From Globodera rostochiensis (lineage: Eukaryota > Nematoda > Chromadorea > Rhabditida > Heteroderidae), in contig JAEVLN010000011.1 of NCBI GenBank assembly GCA_018350325.1, positions 293,984-357,983 on the forward strand: a stretch of DNA of 64,000 nucleotides, read 5' to 3'. The notes beneath the pieces were generated by a model. The model saw only the letters and a program-made list of their open reading frames with translations, made no database searches and was not told the DNA's origin. A program made the translations under genes and the position numbers. Shown piece by piece: positions 37,831-49,828 of this stretch; the first letter of the stretch is position 1; each line of letters opens with the position of its first letter.

Positions 37831-39209
37831 ATTATCAAATAACTCATAACAAAAAATCAAATAAATAGATAAAATTGCAAAATATTTAAATTTCTAACCG
37901 ATATTCTTGTTATAAATTGAAGTTTTACATAATTCGAACTTTACTTTTAAAGCAAGAAATTGTACAGCTTCGTTTTTTGTAATACAAGTTCAATTTTTAC
38001 CAAACTACGAATCGTTGTTAATAAAATTGACTTATTATAAATAAATAATTATTTTTTGTTTTTAATTTAATTCAATCTTACCAGCAAGAAATTGTTTTTT
38101 TTAATTATAAATTAAAACATGATGTCAAATTTATCATTATTTTCTTGGTTTCATCTTCTTAAATTTTACATTAATTTTATTATCTTTACTGTAATCTAAT
38201 AAAATGTCGCGATGTATGTCAGAGCGAAGTGGCCCCAGTGTGCTAAATTGATGTAATAAATTATTCTCAATTTACATAATCAGAGTGCGTCAAAGAACAT
38301 CAATATGAGAAAAACAATTTAAAAATTATTTTTAACGCAGCTTAAGGGATGTAACAAGGACGAATTCACGGGAATGAAAGGACCTGCGATTTACCACTTA
38401 ACACATGGTAAAATTCATAATATAAACAATTAAACATCACTGAAAAGGATATATTATGGAAAAAAACTTAAAAACATAATTTATATATTGATCAGTAAAT
38501 TAAATTAAAAATAAATACAGATGCAAAAAAAAATTTTCTAAAATAAGAGACCATTAAATAAATTATGAGCAACTTGTAATGAAGTTTTAATGCAGCTATA
38601 AGTGATAAAGCCTGGTATGTGGATAAGAAAGCTCCTAATCAGTTTAAATAAATTTAATGAAACTGTCTGTAAAAAATACGTGTTTTACAAATTAAAAAGA
38701 AAAATAAATGCTCAAAAAGAGTATAAAACCGAAATATTTACTATGAATATATAACTCCGGATCCGATATAACTCGATGAAGAAATCGAACACCAACCCAG
38801 CAATAGCAGCGCTTATAAGAAAAATAAAATATTAAAATTCAGCTCAAGACCATGAAGATAAATCTAATCTGTCAGTGGGCCGGCACACCAAAAAACTCGA
38901 CAGCATAACTGACTTTTTCTTTTTAGACAAAATATCATCAAAATTTGAACAAATAAAATAAAGCCCGTCACATAAAATAATTTTATTAAAAGAATGCTAT
39001 TATGTAAACTGTGAAAGTGTAAAACACTAAAGTATTAGAATATTATAAAATATTGTCAAATTTAAATACAAATTGACACAACTGATATCAATTAAGAACA
39101 CCTAAATAATGCGAGCGACTTTTGGTGCCTAGATGGTATCGTATTAGATATATTATTTAAAAACAGCGATATATTTGACAGACGCTAAATTTCACAAAGT
39201 CTGCATATT
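37831..39209. other. AT-rich stretch holding one dispersed repeat
   Basis: No gene is recognised. An islet at 38,200-38,300 is a dispersed repeat, listed separately. Weak islets lie near 38,755-38,820 and 38,870-38,905. Confidence 0.45.
38205..38300 (+). repeat. Dispersed 92-bp repeat, forward copy
   Basis: GCGATGTATGTCAGAGCGAA, AGTGTGCTAAATTGATGTA and AGAGTGCGTCAAAGAACAT match the reverse complement of 55,743-55,833 over the whole 92 bp with only a few differences and one small indel. The ends are sharp, suggesting a short mobile or conserved element. Confidence 0.75.
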
Positions 39210-40136
39210 AATTTATGGACATGAACTCAACCCATCTAAAAATGACTTAAGTTTATTTTCTGAAAATTTTATTTCGAAGAAATAGTGTGCTAAAAATAGA
39301 GAGTCAGGCGGAGAGTAATTTGGACATGAACGCACCCCATCCAAATATTATTTTAGTTTTATTTCTGAAATTTTATTTTTTGAAGAAATAGTGTGCTAAA
39401 AAGAGAGAGTCAGACGGTTAGAGTAATTTGGTCATCAACGCACCCCATCTAAAAATTGTTTTAGTTACTTTTTTGAAAATTTTATTTTTTGAAGAAATAG
39501 TGTTCTAAAAGAGAGAGTCAGACGGTTAGAGTAATTTGGTCATCAACGCACCCCATCTAATAATTTTTTTGTTACTTTTTTAAACATTTTATTTTTTGAA
39601 GAAATAGTGTGCTAAAAAGCGAGAGTCAGACGGTTAGAGTAATTTGTTCATCAACGCACCCCATCTAATAATTTTTAGTTACTTTTTTGAAAATTTTATT
39701 TTTTGAAGAAATAGTGTGCTAAAAGAGAGAGTCAGACGGTTAGAGTAATTTGGTCATCAACGCACCCCATCTAATAATTTTTTAGTTACTTTTTTGAACA
39801 TTTTATTTTTTGAATAATTTTTTAGTTACTTTTTTGAACATTTTTTTTTGAAGAAATAGTGTGCTAAAGGAGAGAGTCAGACGGTTAGAGTAATTTGGTC
39901 ATCAACGCACCCCATCTAAAAATTGTTTTAGTTACTTTTTGAAAATTTTATTTTTTGAAGAAATAGTGTGCTAAAGGAGAGAGTCAGACGGTTAGAGTAA
40001 TTTGGTCATCAACGCTTTTTAGCTACTTTTTTGAACATTTTATTTTTTGAAGAAATAGTGTGCTAAAAGAGAGAGTCAGACGGTTAGAGTAATTTGGTCA
40101 TCAAAGCACCCCATCTAATAATTTTTTAGTTACTTT
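39210..40136 (+). repeat. 108-bp satellite, cluster 3 (about 8 units)
   Basis: The largest cluster. CAGACGGTTAGAGTAATTTG recurs at about 106-108 bp intervals from about 39,410. One unit is lengthened by a 36-bp internal duplication (about 39,800-39,840) and one is shortened by about 15 bp near 40,015. The leftmost units are the most diverged (GGACATGAACG for GGTCATCAACG), as expected at an array edge. Confidence 0.92.
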
Positions 40137-40208
40137 TATGGCTTTATTATTGAAGGTTTAGTTTTTACATTTAAAAAGCAAAGTTTTAATGAGTAGATTC
40201 GCCTTCAG

Positions 40209-40286
40209 CTGGGCGTGCGTGTAAACAACGCGCCGTTCCCAAAATCTGTTACGCCCTCATTGTCCCCAGGCCTCGGCACGATCGTC
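40209..40286 (+). CDS. Candidate 78-bp exon (26 codons)
   Basis: The islet follows ATTCGCCTTCAG, a good acceptor ending at 40208. It stays open for 26 codons (LGVRVNNAPFPKSVTPSLSP, then GLGTIV) to a possible donor GTATAA at 40287; without splicing it meets TAA at 40290. It is very CpG-rich for this window. The opposite strand is also open (VPRPGDNEGVTDFGNG). It lies just right of satellite cluster 3. Confidence 0.22.
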
Positions 40287-40290
40287 GTAT

Positions 40291-41875
40291 AAGCCATAAT
40301 TAAATTAATGAGGGTTTACTTTTAATTATACTTGCATAACAAAAAATGATTTAAAGCTTTGTTAGCATAATTAGCATAAATGTTATAAAACAATTTATAT
40401 GTATGTGTTGTTCTTAACAAATTGTCATTCAACTTTTTAATGTTGCATTAATTACTTTGATCAAATTATCAATTAACATTGTTTAATATTCAGTTAATTT
40501 ATTCTAATTAATGTTAAAAAAAATTTTAAATTTTTTTTTATTTAAATTTGGGAATTTTATTACTGTTAATGCTTGTTTGTCTAAATATTTGTATTTTAAA
40601 TTATTATCTAAATGAACAAAGGTGTTTAGCTTTTTTTGCTTAAAAACTTGGAAATTAATCTGTTTTCTGGACGCCTTTAATTTATATTACTTTATTTTAA
40701 ATTCAATATTTCAACTTCATAATATAAATTATTTTTACAAATCATTTCTTAAACCAAAAAAGCCAAGACCCAAAGATGTTTAGTGAAAGTACAAATTGTA
40801 AAATATCATAATTTATTAATTAACAAAATTCAATTAGGCATAAGGATCGATACGAGAAATATCACTAATGAAAGAACTTTCATATCAATTTTTTTATGCA
40901 TTAAAGATTGGCAATATAATATGCCAATAATCTAATCAAAATGTCTTGTTTAAAAATAATTAAATAATAATTTTGTTATATAGGTAAAATTAAAAGCAAC
41001 AGTCAAGATAATAACATTTTCAATAAAAAGATAAATAAAAAATAATAAAGCATATGTTTGATTGATATGAATGTTAAAAAACGTTTATTATGGCCTTTAA
41101 TAAGAATAACCAGAAACATCAAAAAAATAAATGGTTTGCAAATATAAAAAATAAATATAGACTGTAAACTAAAGTATATTTAATAAAATTTTAAAATAAC
41201 TGCAAATATTAAATCAAAAAATATTAAAAAGAATGGATGATTAAATTTATTTGAAATAAGAAAGTTAATCTTATTTAATTATATTGAACAATTTACAAAG
41301 AGCTATTCAGCATCAAAAAGAAGTCGCTTTGCAACGCCAAATCTCGAGGACAATTTTTTCAGATGGATTGGTGGCGTGCATATTTTTAAAAAATAAACAA
41401 ACCTTGATTTCAAATTATGCTTATAAAAAAATTTCTTGAACTTATTTAATTGTTAAAACCTTTAGTTTTTTTGTTTGTAATAAAAATCAATTATATTTTA
41501 AAATCATTATGCATTATCCGAAATTATTTTATGAATTAAATGATGCAGCTAAATAATAGAAACAACATTATTATTATATTATCAACAACTTAATAACTAA
41601 ATAAAATAATATAATTTTAAAACCCATTAATAATGTACATATATGAAAAAAATAAGTGCGTAAAAATTAAAAGAATCTATTCCCGATTTAAATTAATTTT
41701 GAATTAAATTTATTTAATTTACCTTAGAAACGCCTTTTATTTATAATTTTTGTTTATTTGCATTTGACCAAAAAAAACTTCAAAAAGTTGGACAATATAA
41801 AAATATAAAATGTTAAAGCATATGAAAGAGTTGATATTTCAACCATGTTTTTTTGAAGAATCGCTGCGAAATGAT
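40291..41875. other. AT-rich non-coding stretch
   Basis: T-rich to about 40,780, then A-rich. One weak islet lies near 41,325-41,390. No gene or repeat was recognised. Confidence 0.5.
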
Positions 41876-42120
41876 CTTATCAATTTAATTATTGCTCTTT
41901 TCTCTTATGAAAGATTAATAAACTTCAATTTAGCCAGCAAATTGAAAAAGTGTCATAAATAAAGATTAAAACGCAATTAAAAAAAAACCATTACATATGA
42001 TAAAAATTAATAATCATAATCTTAAAATTAAATATAAACAAAGTTTTTCAATTTAAAAAAAAGTTAGAAATTTAATTTGAAAACGTGAATTAAATCGCAT
42101 AAGAACGCAAAAATTCCTGA
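41876..42120 (+). repeat. Direct duplication of about 240 bp, left copy
   Basis: It shares CTTATCAATTTAATTATTGC, GAAAGATTAATAAA, AAATTGAAAAAGTGTCATAA, AACCATTACATAT, AATCATAATCTTA and ACGCAAAAATTCCTG with 42,587-42,835. The offset is about 712 bp. There are indels throughout, so it is an old duplication. Confidence 0.75.
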
Positions 42121-42586
42121 CAAATTTGTGGGCAACGATAGAAGTGAAGCTTAATATAAGGCCAAATCGAGTCTTTGCGGAGTTTCTTCTCCGATTCTTT
42201 ATTATTTATTTTTCTGCCAGATGGCTGCAACAAATATTTCAAAGATGCATTTATAAAATAATTTCAGAAGAATAATGAACAAAATTAAAAAAAATTATTT
42301 TTGTATAACAAAAAAAACAATTAAATTATAATTATTAAATCCAGTTACTAATTAAATCAAATGTTTTGCTGATAACGATTTCTATAAAACAAAGTTAAAC
42401 ATTATATATAACAATGTAAGTAATAACGTAATATGTGGAATATTTAAATAATGTCAATCTAAGAAATTTTAGTCGCATTTTGACAAAATGTCTCCGGTTT
42501 TTGATCGTCTATAAAAGATGTTTTTAATTGGTTAGTTTGTAATTCTGCAGGAACTTAATAAGGCCATTTTAATCTAAAAAAATAAA

Positions 42587-42835
42587 CTTATCAATTTAAT
42601 GATTGCTCTCTTCCCTTATGTTTGAAAGATTAATAAAATTCATTTTAGCCAACAAATTGAAAAAGTGTCATAAAAATAAAGATAAAAAACCAATTTTTAA
42701 AAAACCATTACATATTAAAAATTATATAACAATCATAATCTTATTAAATATAAACAAATTTTTTCAATTTAAAAACAGTTAGTAATTTGAAAATGTGCAA
42801 AAAATCACACAGGCACGCAAACATTCCTGTAGCTC
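42587..42835 (+). repeat. Direct duplication of about 240 bp, right copy
   Basis: Second copy of 41,876-42,120, same orientation. It ends ACGCAAACATTCCTG. A 62-codon plus-strand frame (42,795-42,983) begins in this copy and runs into a GC islet; it has no recognised domain. The stretch between the copies (42,121-42,586) is AT-rich and otherwise empty. Confidence 0.75.
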
Positions 42836-43336
42836 TCTTAAGCAATTCATCAACATTTTTGCAAAGAAAACAATGATAAGGTTATTAAAACCAAAAAGCT
42901 CTCAACATTTAATTAAGAATAATTTTGCCGGGCCAACTTTTTCGCCGCAGCACAAGCTGCGGTCCTTAGCAACCGCCGCATAATCCCAACGCTGCGGCGC
43001 AGAAAATAATATAAAATATTATAGTGAATTTTTACTATAAAAACATTAAAATACAATTAATAAAATATATAAAGCGCGTAATTGGCTTCTTAAATTGTTA
43101 ATTATGCTAATTTTGATATTAAAAAATATATTGTACATTTATGAAAATAAACAAATTTTCAAGGCAAAAGATAAAATTTACAATTCGTTTAATTCCAGAG
43201 TTCATTAACTCCCAAATTGACAACATAAAAGAAATTAAAATAGATAAAAAATAAAATATTTTTTAAATTTCAAGCTATGGTTAGATTAAATAAATTAACA
43301 AATAATGGAAGTGAAAATTACTGTATTTATCGATAA

Positions 43337-43468
43337 ACAGGAAATTCAATCGATTTTGACCTGTCAAAAAATATTTTGAAATTTTTGAAGACCGAGGAAA
43401 CTGACTATCAAAAGATTGCGCACAAGAATGTCACAGCGGACAACAAAACGAGAAAACGGCGGTGGTGA
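43337..43468 (+). CDS. Candidate exon or short ORF, 43 codons
   Basis: The frame is open from just after TAA 43334-43336 to TGA 43466-43468. The peptide is strongly protein-like: FDLSKNILKFLKTEETDYQK, then a basic tail (IAHKNVTADNKTRKRRW). AAACAG at 43335-43340 could be an acceptor, and ACGGCG/GTGGTG a donor near 43461. There is no ATG in frame, so it would need splicing. Charged, helix-like composition makes chance less likely than for other islets, but the family is unknown. Confidence 0.3.
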   Translation, partial: TGNSIDFDLSKNILKFLKTEETDYQKIAHKNVTADNKTRKRRW

Positions 43469-46079
43469 TGGCGGTTCGATTCGATTTACCTTTTTGTAAA
43501 TCTTAACTGGTTGCTCCTTGGTAGAAAACTACAAAGTGTTAATTTGAGAACAGAGGCAAATTGCAATATAAGATATTATAAAACTATAGATTATTTGCAA
43601 TTAATGAATTTTTATTAAATTATTTAGTTATTAGCCATTAAAAATCCAAAAAAAAATCTGTCGCGTCTACGTTAAATCGTCAAGCCTTTCTGTGACCAAT
43701 TAAAGTAAAAGTTAATAAATATCTTCATGATTTGCAACCCGCTTAAAAACCAAACATTTATTAATAATTCAAATACCAATGCAATTGTTTAAAATCAAAT
43801 AAATTAAATATTGATTTTCTAAAAAAAAATTTAACTTAATATGCATCTTTCAAGAAGTCACAAGAAACGTGAATTAACATTTTAACTAACATATATACGG
43901 AAAATTTATATATTGTTAAAAAGATTTAATATAAATAACAGGGCTCGAATCAAAGATATTTTTGTACTCGCTTTAAACACTTCACTAAAATATTAAATAA
44001 AAATTTTATAATATCTAAACGAATTAAGTTTGCAAACCAAATTATTTAACTTTAATGTGATTTATTTACTATATTGTTAGTAAAATAAATGACTAGGCGT
44101 AAATACCAAAAATACTATTCTTTAATTGTTAAATTAAGTGAGAGCGAATTTTAAAATGGATTTTAGATGATAAAGGCAAATTAATTTGAAAAAAAGTTAA
44201 TAACTGTGATCCGTATTTTAAATAATTTTTGATTGCCAGTATTTTTATTAAAATAATTGGTGTACAACTATTATTTGTTTTATTTATTAATAATTAGAAT
44301 TTAGCCACTCTAATACACTTTTTTGCGCCTTAGAGCAAAATCATATAATTATTAATAATAAACAAATGAGAATTAAATCGGAGCAATTCAAGCGATTCTT
44401 ATTACCCAATCGAAAACAATATTAAACAAATCAGTAAAAGGAAAGTAATCGCTCGAATGTAATTGCGAAATGACGCGAAAAATTAAAATACGCATTGAAC
44501 AATTCATATGTTTTTTGGGTGTTTTGCTTGAGAAGACAGATGCAAATTCTATGGAGCTACCTTAAAAAGCAAAAAAATATATTAAAAAATTTAATTCAGC
44601 CAAAAAACAAATAATTTATTAAATTGAAATCTTCTGCGTGAAAAACAAAAACCCAATAATTAAAAATAAATAGAACAAAGAAAATACAATAAAAAATACC
44701 AAACAAATATTATTATTTATTAAACATTTTTACAATACAATTCACAAAAGAACACCGTGAAGCCTTGGTGGATTTTAGCGCAGTTCAGACAACTTTTGAA
44801 TAAATTAAAAAAAACACCAATAAAAAATAAAAAGTTTAATACCCAAATTGCCTGCAAAATATTCACTCACGTGAAAACTACAGCAGGAGAAGACAATTTG
44901 TGAACAAATTAAATCAAAGAAATTGTTAATTGTTAGGTGTTTAAAAATCCAAACAAACCCTAAGATGCGCAAATTATTACAAAATACTGTAAAATCATTT
45001 AATACAATATCAATTTATCAATGTGGCATAATTAAAACTTTATTCTAGTTCAAAATAAATTTAAACAGAATTAAAATAATTATTAAAACAAAAAATTATT
45101 ATTAAATTAAATACACATTATGCAACAGAGATAATATGAGATAAATTTTTGATTTTGTCTTTTATTCGAAAATTCATAACATGCTTTTTCGTTTTAGTAT
45201 TCATGTTTGCAAGTTGCCATAAAAACCTTTTTTGTAAATAAGAATAAACCATTTAATTATAATAGGTATACAATAATAGATTTATTAAAAATTAATTTGT
45301 CTTTTTACTATAATAAAAAAAAATTTTATACAACATTCATCATATAAAGAGACGAGTACAAGACACGACATGATGTCAAATAATTTATCGCAAAACTTAT
45401 TTATACACATTGAAGAATAATGAATAAAATAATTTTAGTTTTATATTTAGCATAAATTTAGCATGCATAAATACGCTTATTTATTAATACAAAAAAAATT
45501 AATTGACAACAAACAAATGGTTATAAATTAAAATATTCAATGAATTAATTTCTAGAAAATAAACTATATAAAATCACCTCCATTTACAAAACTGAATAGG
45601 CCTAATTGCCTAATTGATGTTTAAATCCTGATGAAAATATTCTTTAAATCCAAATTAATGATTAGAAAAGAAATACCATATTAAAAATTTTTATTTAGTT
45701 AGAAAATTACAGTAAAAATGTCAACTCAAAAAAAGGAATGATGTTTATTTAAGTATTAAGCTTAATTTTTTGACCTGATTTTCGATATATGGTCTTTTAA
45801 TAAATAAACTTTTTTTTTCTGCATCACAAAATAAGCCGCTTTAAAAAAAATTTATTTTTTGTTATTAATTCCATGGCTCAGGCGTTAGTGTTTTTTAAAT
45901 CCTCCACAAACTTTTTATTTTATTGCAAATTTGCACTAATAAATTTAAAATGTGATGCGAAAGTCTTGTTATTTCTCTAAATAAACCGATAATTTTGTGT
46001 AAAATTTTAAGCTGAATTCAATTTTGACTGATAGATTGCATGAAGCTAGATTAAGTGTATTTAGTTCAAGGAAGTGCAG
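43469..46079. other. A-rich non-coding stretch
   Basis: Long A-over-T sequence with no islet above about 50 bp. No ORF, tandem repeat or RNA gene was recognised. Confidence 0.5.
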
Positions 46080-46101
46080 CTTTCGACAAAATCATTGGCA
46101 G

Positions 46102-46182
46102 GTTCGTGATGTCACTAAGCACCTCAACATCTATGCTGACCACTCTTTGGCCTCCTCTTGCATTATGCAGCAAGCGATGTAA
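46102..46182 (+). CDS. Candidate terminal exon (26 codons)
   Basis: ATTGGCAG ends at 46101. The frame VRDVTKHLNIYADHSLASSC then continues to IMQQAM and TAA 46180-46182. The islet is GC-richer than its flanks, with C-ending codons (GTC, CAC, CTC, AAC, ATC). The same frame is open upstream to about 46,005, without ATG. A donor-like GCGAT/GTAAAA at 46179 would make it internal instead. The minus strand is also open (GGQRVVSIDVEVLSDITNLP), so strand is uncertain. Confidence 0.25.
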   Translation, partial: VRDVTKHLNIYADHSLASSCIMQQAM

Positions 46183-49100
46183 AAAAACTGAATGCGCTTG
46201 AGTTTAATATTTTTTATTGTGTTTGTTTCTTTTTATTAAATTTAAATCTTGACGCAGCATTTTGCTAACCGCGACTCGTATATTTCTATTTTTAAAATGG
46301 GTTTATTATTTATTTTTGTTAAAAAACGCGCAATTTTTTTTTTTGGAAGTGATACATATAACGAGAATAACAAAATAGTAATTTATTTGATCGCTTTTAT
46401 AATATCAATAAACATCTTTAGTGTCAAATGTAATTTAATTTTCTATTTTGCTTTTATGCATTTATCTTGTAATACGGCATCAAGTTTTAAGACTAAAAAG
46501 CTATTTTTATTTTCTTGTTTGTTTTAACATTTAAGGAATTAACTATTCAATAACGCTTTTGATTGATGTTTACTTAAAACACTTTTAATTTACTATCAAA
46601 TTAATCATAAAAATTAACAAAAAGAATAAATGCATGCATATTATTTAAGTCGGAATTATTATAATGACTCTTGATTCTGAAACGGCATCGCGATTAAATT
46701 TCACAATAGTTTTGATTTAATTTTATGACTTTAAATGATTAAGAAGTATATGTCACCTTTTTTGCTGTGAAGCTGTAGAAACCGTTACAAAATAGCAAAA
46801 ATCTTTATCAGCTTCTTTATGCATAAATATTTCAATTTAACCATTTGAACTTTTTACTTACAATTGGCCGTCTTATGCATTAACGGCACGTCCTCACGGT
46901 CAACGTTCGCCAAAATAACGGCGTCTAATTGCACAGCAAACGCAGCCGAAGGGGCCAATTCTTGCAATCCCGGCAGTTTTAAGAACGCCAAAATGAGCCG
47001 TCTCTTTAATATGTTGTGTTATTATTAATTGCAAAGATGAATTTGTTGCACGGATTCCATTTACTTAATATATGAACGTTTCAATCGCAATATTGTTGGC
47101 TTTAGCTAGCATTTTATTGTTCATTTTCTGTTTTATAAACAATGATAGTTGTTTCTTCAAGATTTTAAATGTTATGGCATTTTTATTTGATTTTATATTT
47201 TTAGTTGAAAATTTTAAATATAAATATATTTATTGTTTATTATAAATGAAATCGCTCTCAGTTATTAATGTGGTCGGTATTAAAAAATTTAATTTTGTTT
47301 ACTAGTATTAATAGAATAATTGGTGTAACCATTTTTTCTACAGATAGCTTGTAATTTTGTATGTTGAATTTTTTGTGTAATAGAGATTTCATTAGTGTAT
47401 ACATAAAATTATGTTATAAAAAATATATTTATCATTTTATGTTTTGAGTAGTACTATTTTTGTATTAATGTAAATTTACACATAATTCTTTTAAATAATT
47501 TTGAATTTTTGACCTTCATCTTCGCCGAAGGCGGATTACCACCGAGACGAGATCTATGAACATATCATTATTTACGTTTTTATTTTTTGTTTCTAGGCTG
47601 GATGAAACTTTTTGTAAGTATTTAATCTAGAACTTTATTACATGGTAATTTAATAATATTTTGAACCGGTTGGGTTTCTGTATAAATATTTTATTTAGCC
47701 TTGATTTTTAACTAGCAAACTCGTTTGACTTTGTTTATATTCTTATGTTTTTTTTGCCAAGTTTATAAGCAAAATATGTATTAATAATTTATTGTTAATT
47801 AGTAAAATATAATGAACGAGAAAAAAATAATCTTTAATGCTAACTTTTTAGTTCAAGAAAAACTTAAAATCATTAAAAAAATTTTGTAGGCAGAGCCTCG
47901 AAGTTTTTATAAAATGTTTTGTATGTTTTTGTTATTATGCTTTTTAAATAAATTAAACAAAATTTTGTTAGTTTAATAAAAACTTTGTAATAAATAAACA
48001 TATAATTACTAATTACATTTATTTATGTTTGATTTTCTAAATATTATCAATCAGATTGGTAATTAAACAATTATTTTGTATAGCATAACATTTTTAGGAG
48101 GTTGAAAAATCTAAACTATTTTGCTTTTATTATTTGTATTTTAGCGCGCCGTATTAATCAAGTGTCAAACAACCAACTGGTGCCTCCAGGAATAAGTGAG
48201 CACCCGGTAGTCTGCGCCCCATTTATTGTTTTTTTACTCTTTTTCCAGTGGGTTGGTTGGCCAAAGCTTTTTTCAACTTTTTAAAATTATTTATTTTTTT
48301 GTTGTAACAAATTTTTAAAATTTATTTGACAAAAACACTATTGATTAATTAGTTTCCTTGCCTTTTCTCCGACAGTCATACTTTTTTCTGCGGCTTTCAC
48401 GTGCCCTTCTTATTCAGACAATTGCCCCATATTTCAACATCTTCCGACTTTCAAATAAGTAATTATTGAATTAATTGCGTAAAATGTCTTCCTTTAAGTT
48501 AATTAACAAATAAAATTTACTATCGCCACTATTTTTTAATAGCGTTGATTAATACTAATTTAAGAAAATTATTTAATGTTTTTATTCATAATCGTGCATT
48601 CGTTATTTTAGCAATTTAATAATTTATTTATCTAAAATAATTTGAAAAGCGGAAACGCATATTTTAATAGGGCAAATTAATAATTAAAAAGCATCATACT
48701 GCTGCTTAAAAAGTGTTATTTGCTTCTTGAGTCTTTTATCAATATTATCAATGTGTAGTTATGTTTGAAGAATATAAACCAGCTTTCAGGAAAATTAATT
48801 TATTGACTTGCATTCTTGTTTAATGCTGGTTATTTATATTTTTACAATTAACTAATAATTAAATTTTTTTATAAATAGATAGCTTTTTTTAACTGTATTA
48901 TATTATCATAAAATGCAAATATTTTGAATTAGTTAATTATTTCTTTGATTTATATTTTTGCTCTTAAAATTTGGTTTTATTTTTATTCATTATTTACTTA
49001 AGTTTTTTCTGTTGCATTGCTTTGATTAATGTTTTGATCCGTTTTTGTTTTAATATTTTTTATTTACATGTATTTCTTGGATAGTATACGCAGGCTTTAT

Positions 49101-49759
49101 GTTTTATATATTTATTCCAGGAGCATCTCTTATTAGGTTAATCCCTTCATTTGTAGAAACAAAGGTTAATGGATAAAGGTCTAAAAAGAAATATTGCTTG
49201 CTTTCTATCTTGTTTAATTTAATTTTTTAATGATAATTTATTTATTGGTTATTTAGATTAAGATAGCATTCTTTTTTTTTAAAATGATAATCGACAGTCG
49301 TTTTACTAGTTTTGGCTTGTTTCTATTGTTTTTTTTTATTAGTTTAGTTTATCTCTAACATTAATGTTCTTTAAAAGCATCTCACGGATTTTATTCAGAA
49401 TTATATACTTTTTAAATATTCAATAACAAACAAAGATAATGTGAACACATGATTTATGAATTAACTTTTTAGTATTTATTAATATTAAATTGATCGATTT
49501 AGCGTTTGAAGAGCATCAATCAATATTAATAAAAAAATAAAATAAAAGTTTCAAACTTTTGTTTATTTGGGTTTAGCCTGCCAACGATTTAGATATATTT
49601 ATTAGCAAAATTTTTTCATAATATTCTAAATAAATACAATAAAAGATTTAGCGATAAATCATTGGGATTCTTTCGGTTGATAAAACTTTACTTAAGCTTA
49701 TGGTTGGCTTGTTAATAAACTCCGATAAGGTGTCTCCAATACTTATTATTTAAAAAAAA
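46183..49759. other. T-rich non-coding stretch
   Basis: The islet at 46,890-47,000 (TCCTCACGGTCAACGTTCGC and following) and weaker ones near 47,520-47,555, 48,145-48,220 and 48,360-48,445 are coding-like in composition only. Short segments at 48,405-48,480 and 48,895-48,940 have diverged copies near 63,172-63,250 and 56,638-56,682. No gene is called. Confidence 0.4.
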
Positions 49760-49828
49760 AATTGTGTTCATTGCAATAGCTATGTTTTGCTGTTAATTTG
49801 CAGAAATAAGTTGGAAAGGTATTTATCC
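49760..49828 (+). repeat. Interspersed poly-G family, 5' fragment D
   Basis: GTGTTCATTGCAATAGCTAT and GTTTTGCTGTT match the minus strand of 27,483-27,625. AAGTTGGAAAGGTATTTAT matches 7,150-7,172. It links the two other copies into one longer element but ends before the GC-rich part. Confidence 0.65.
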
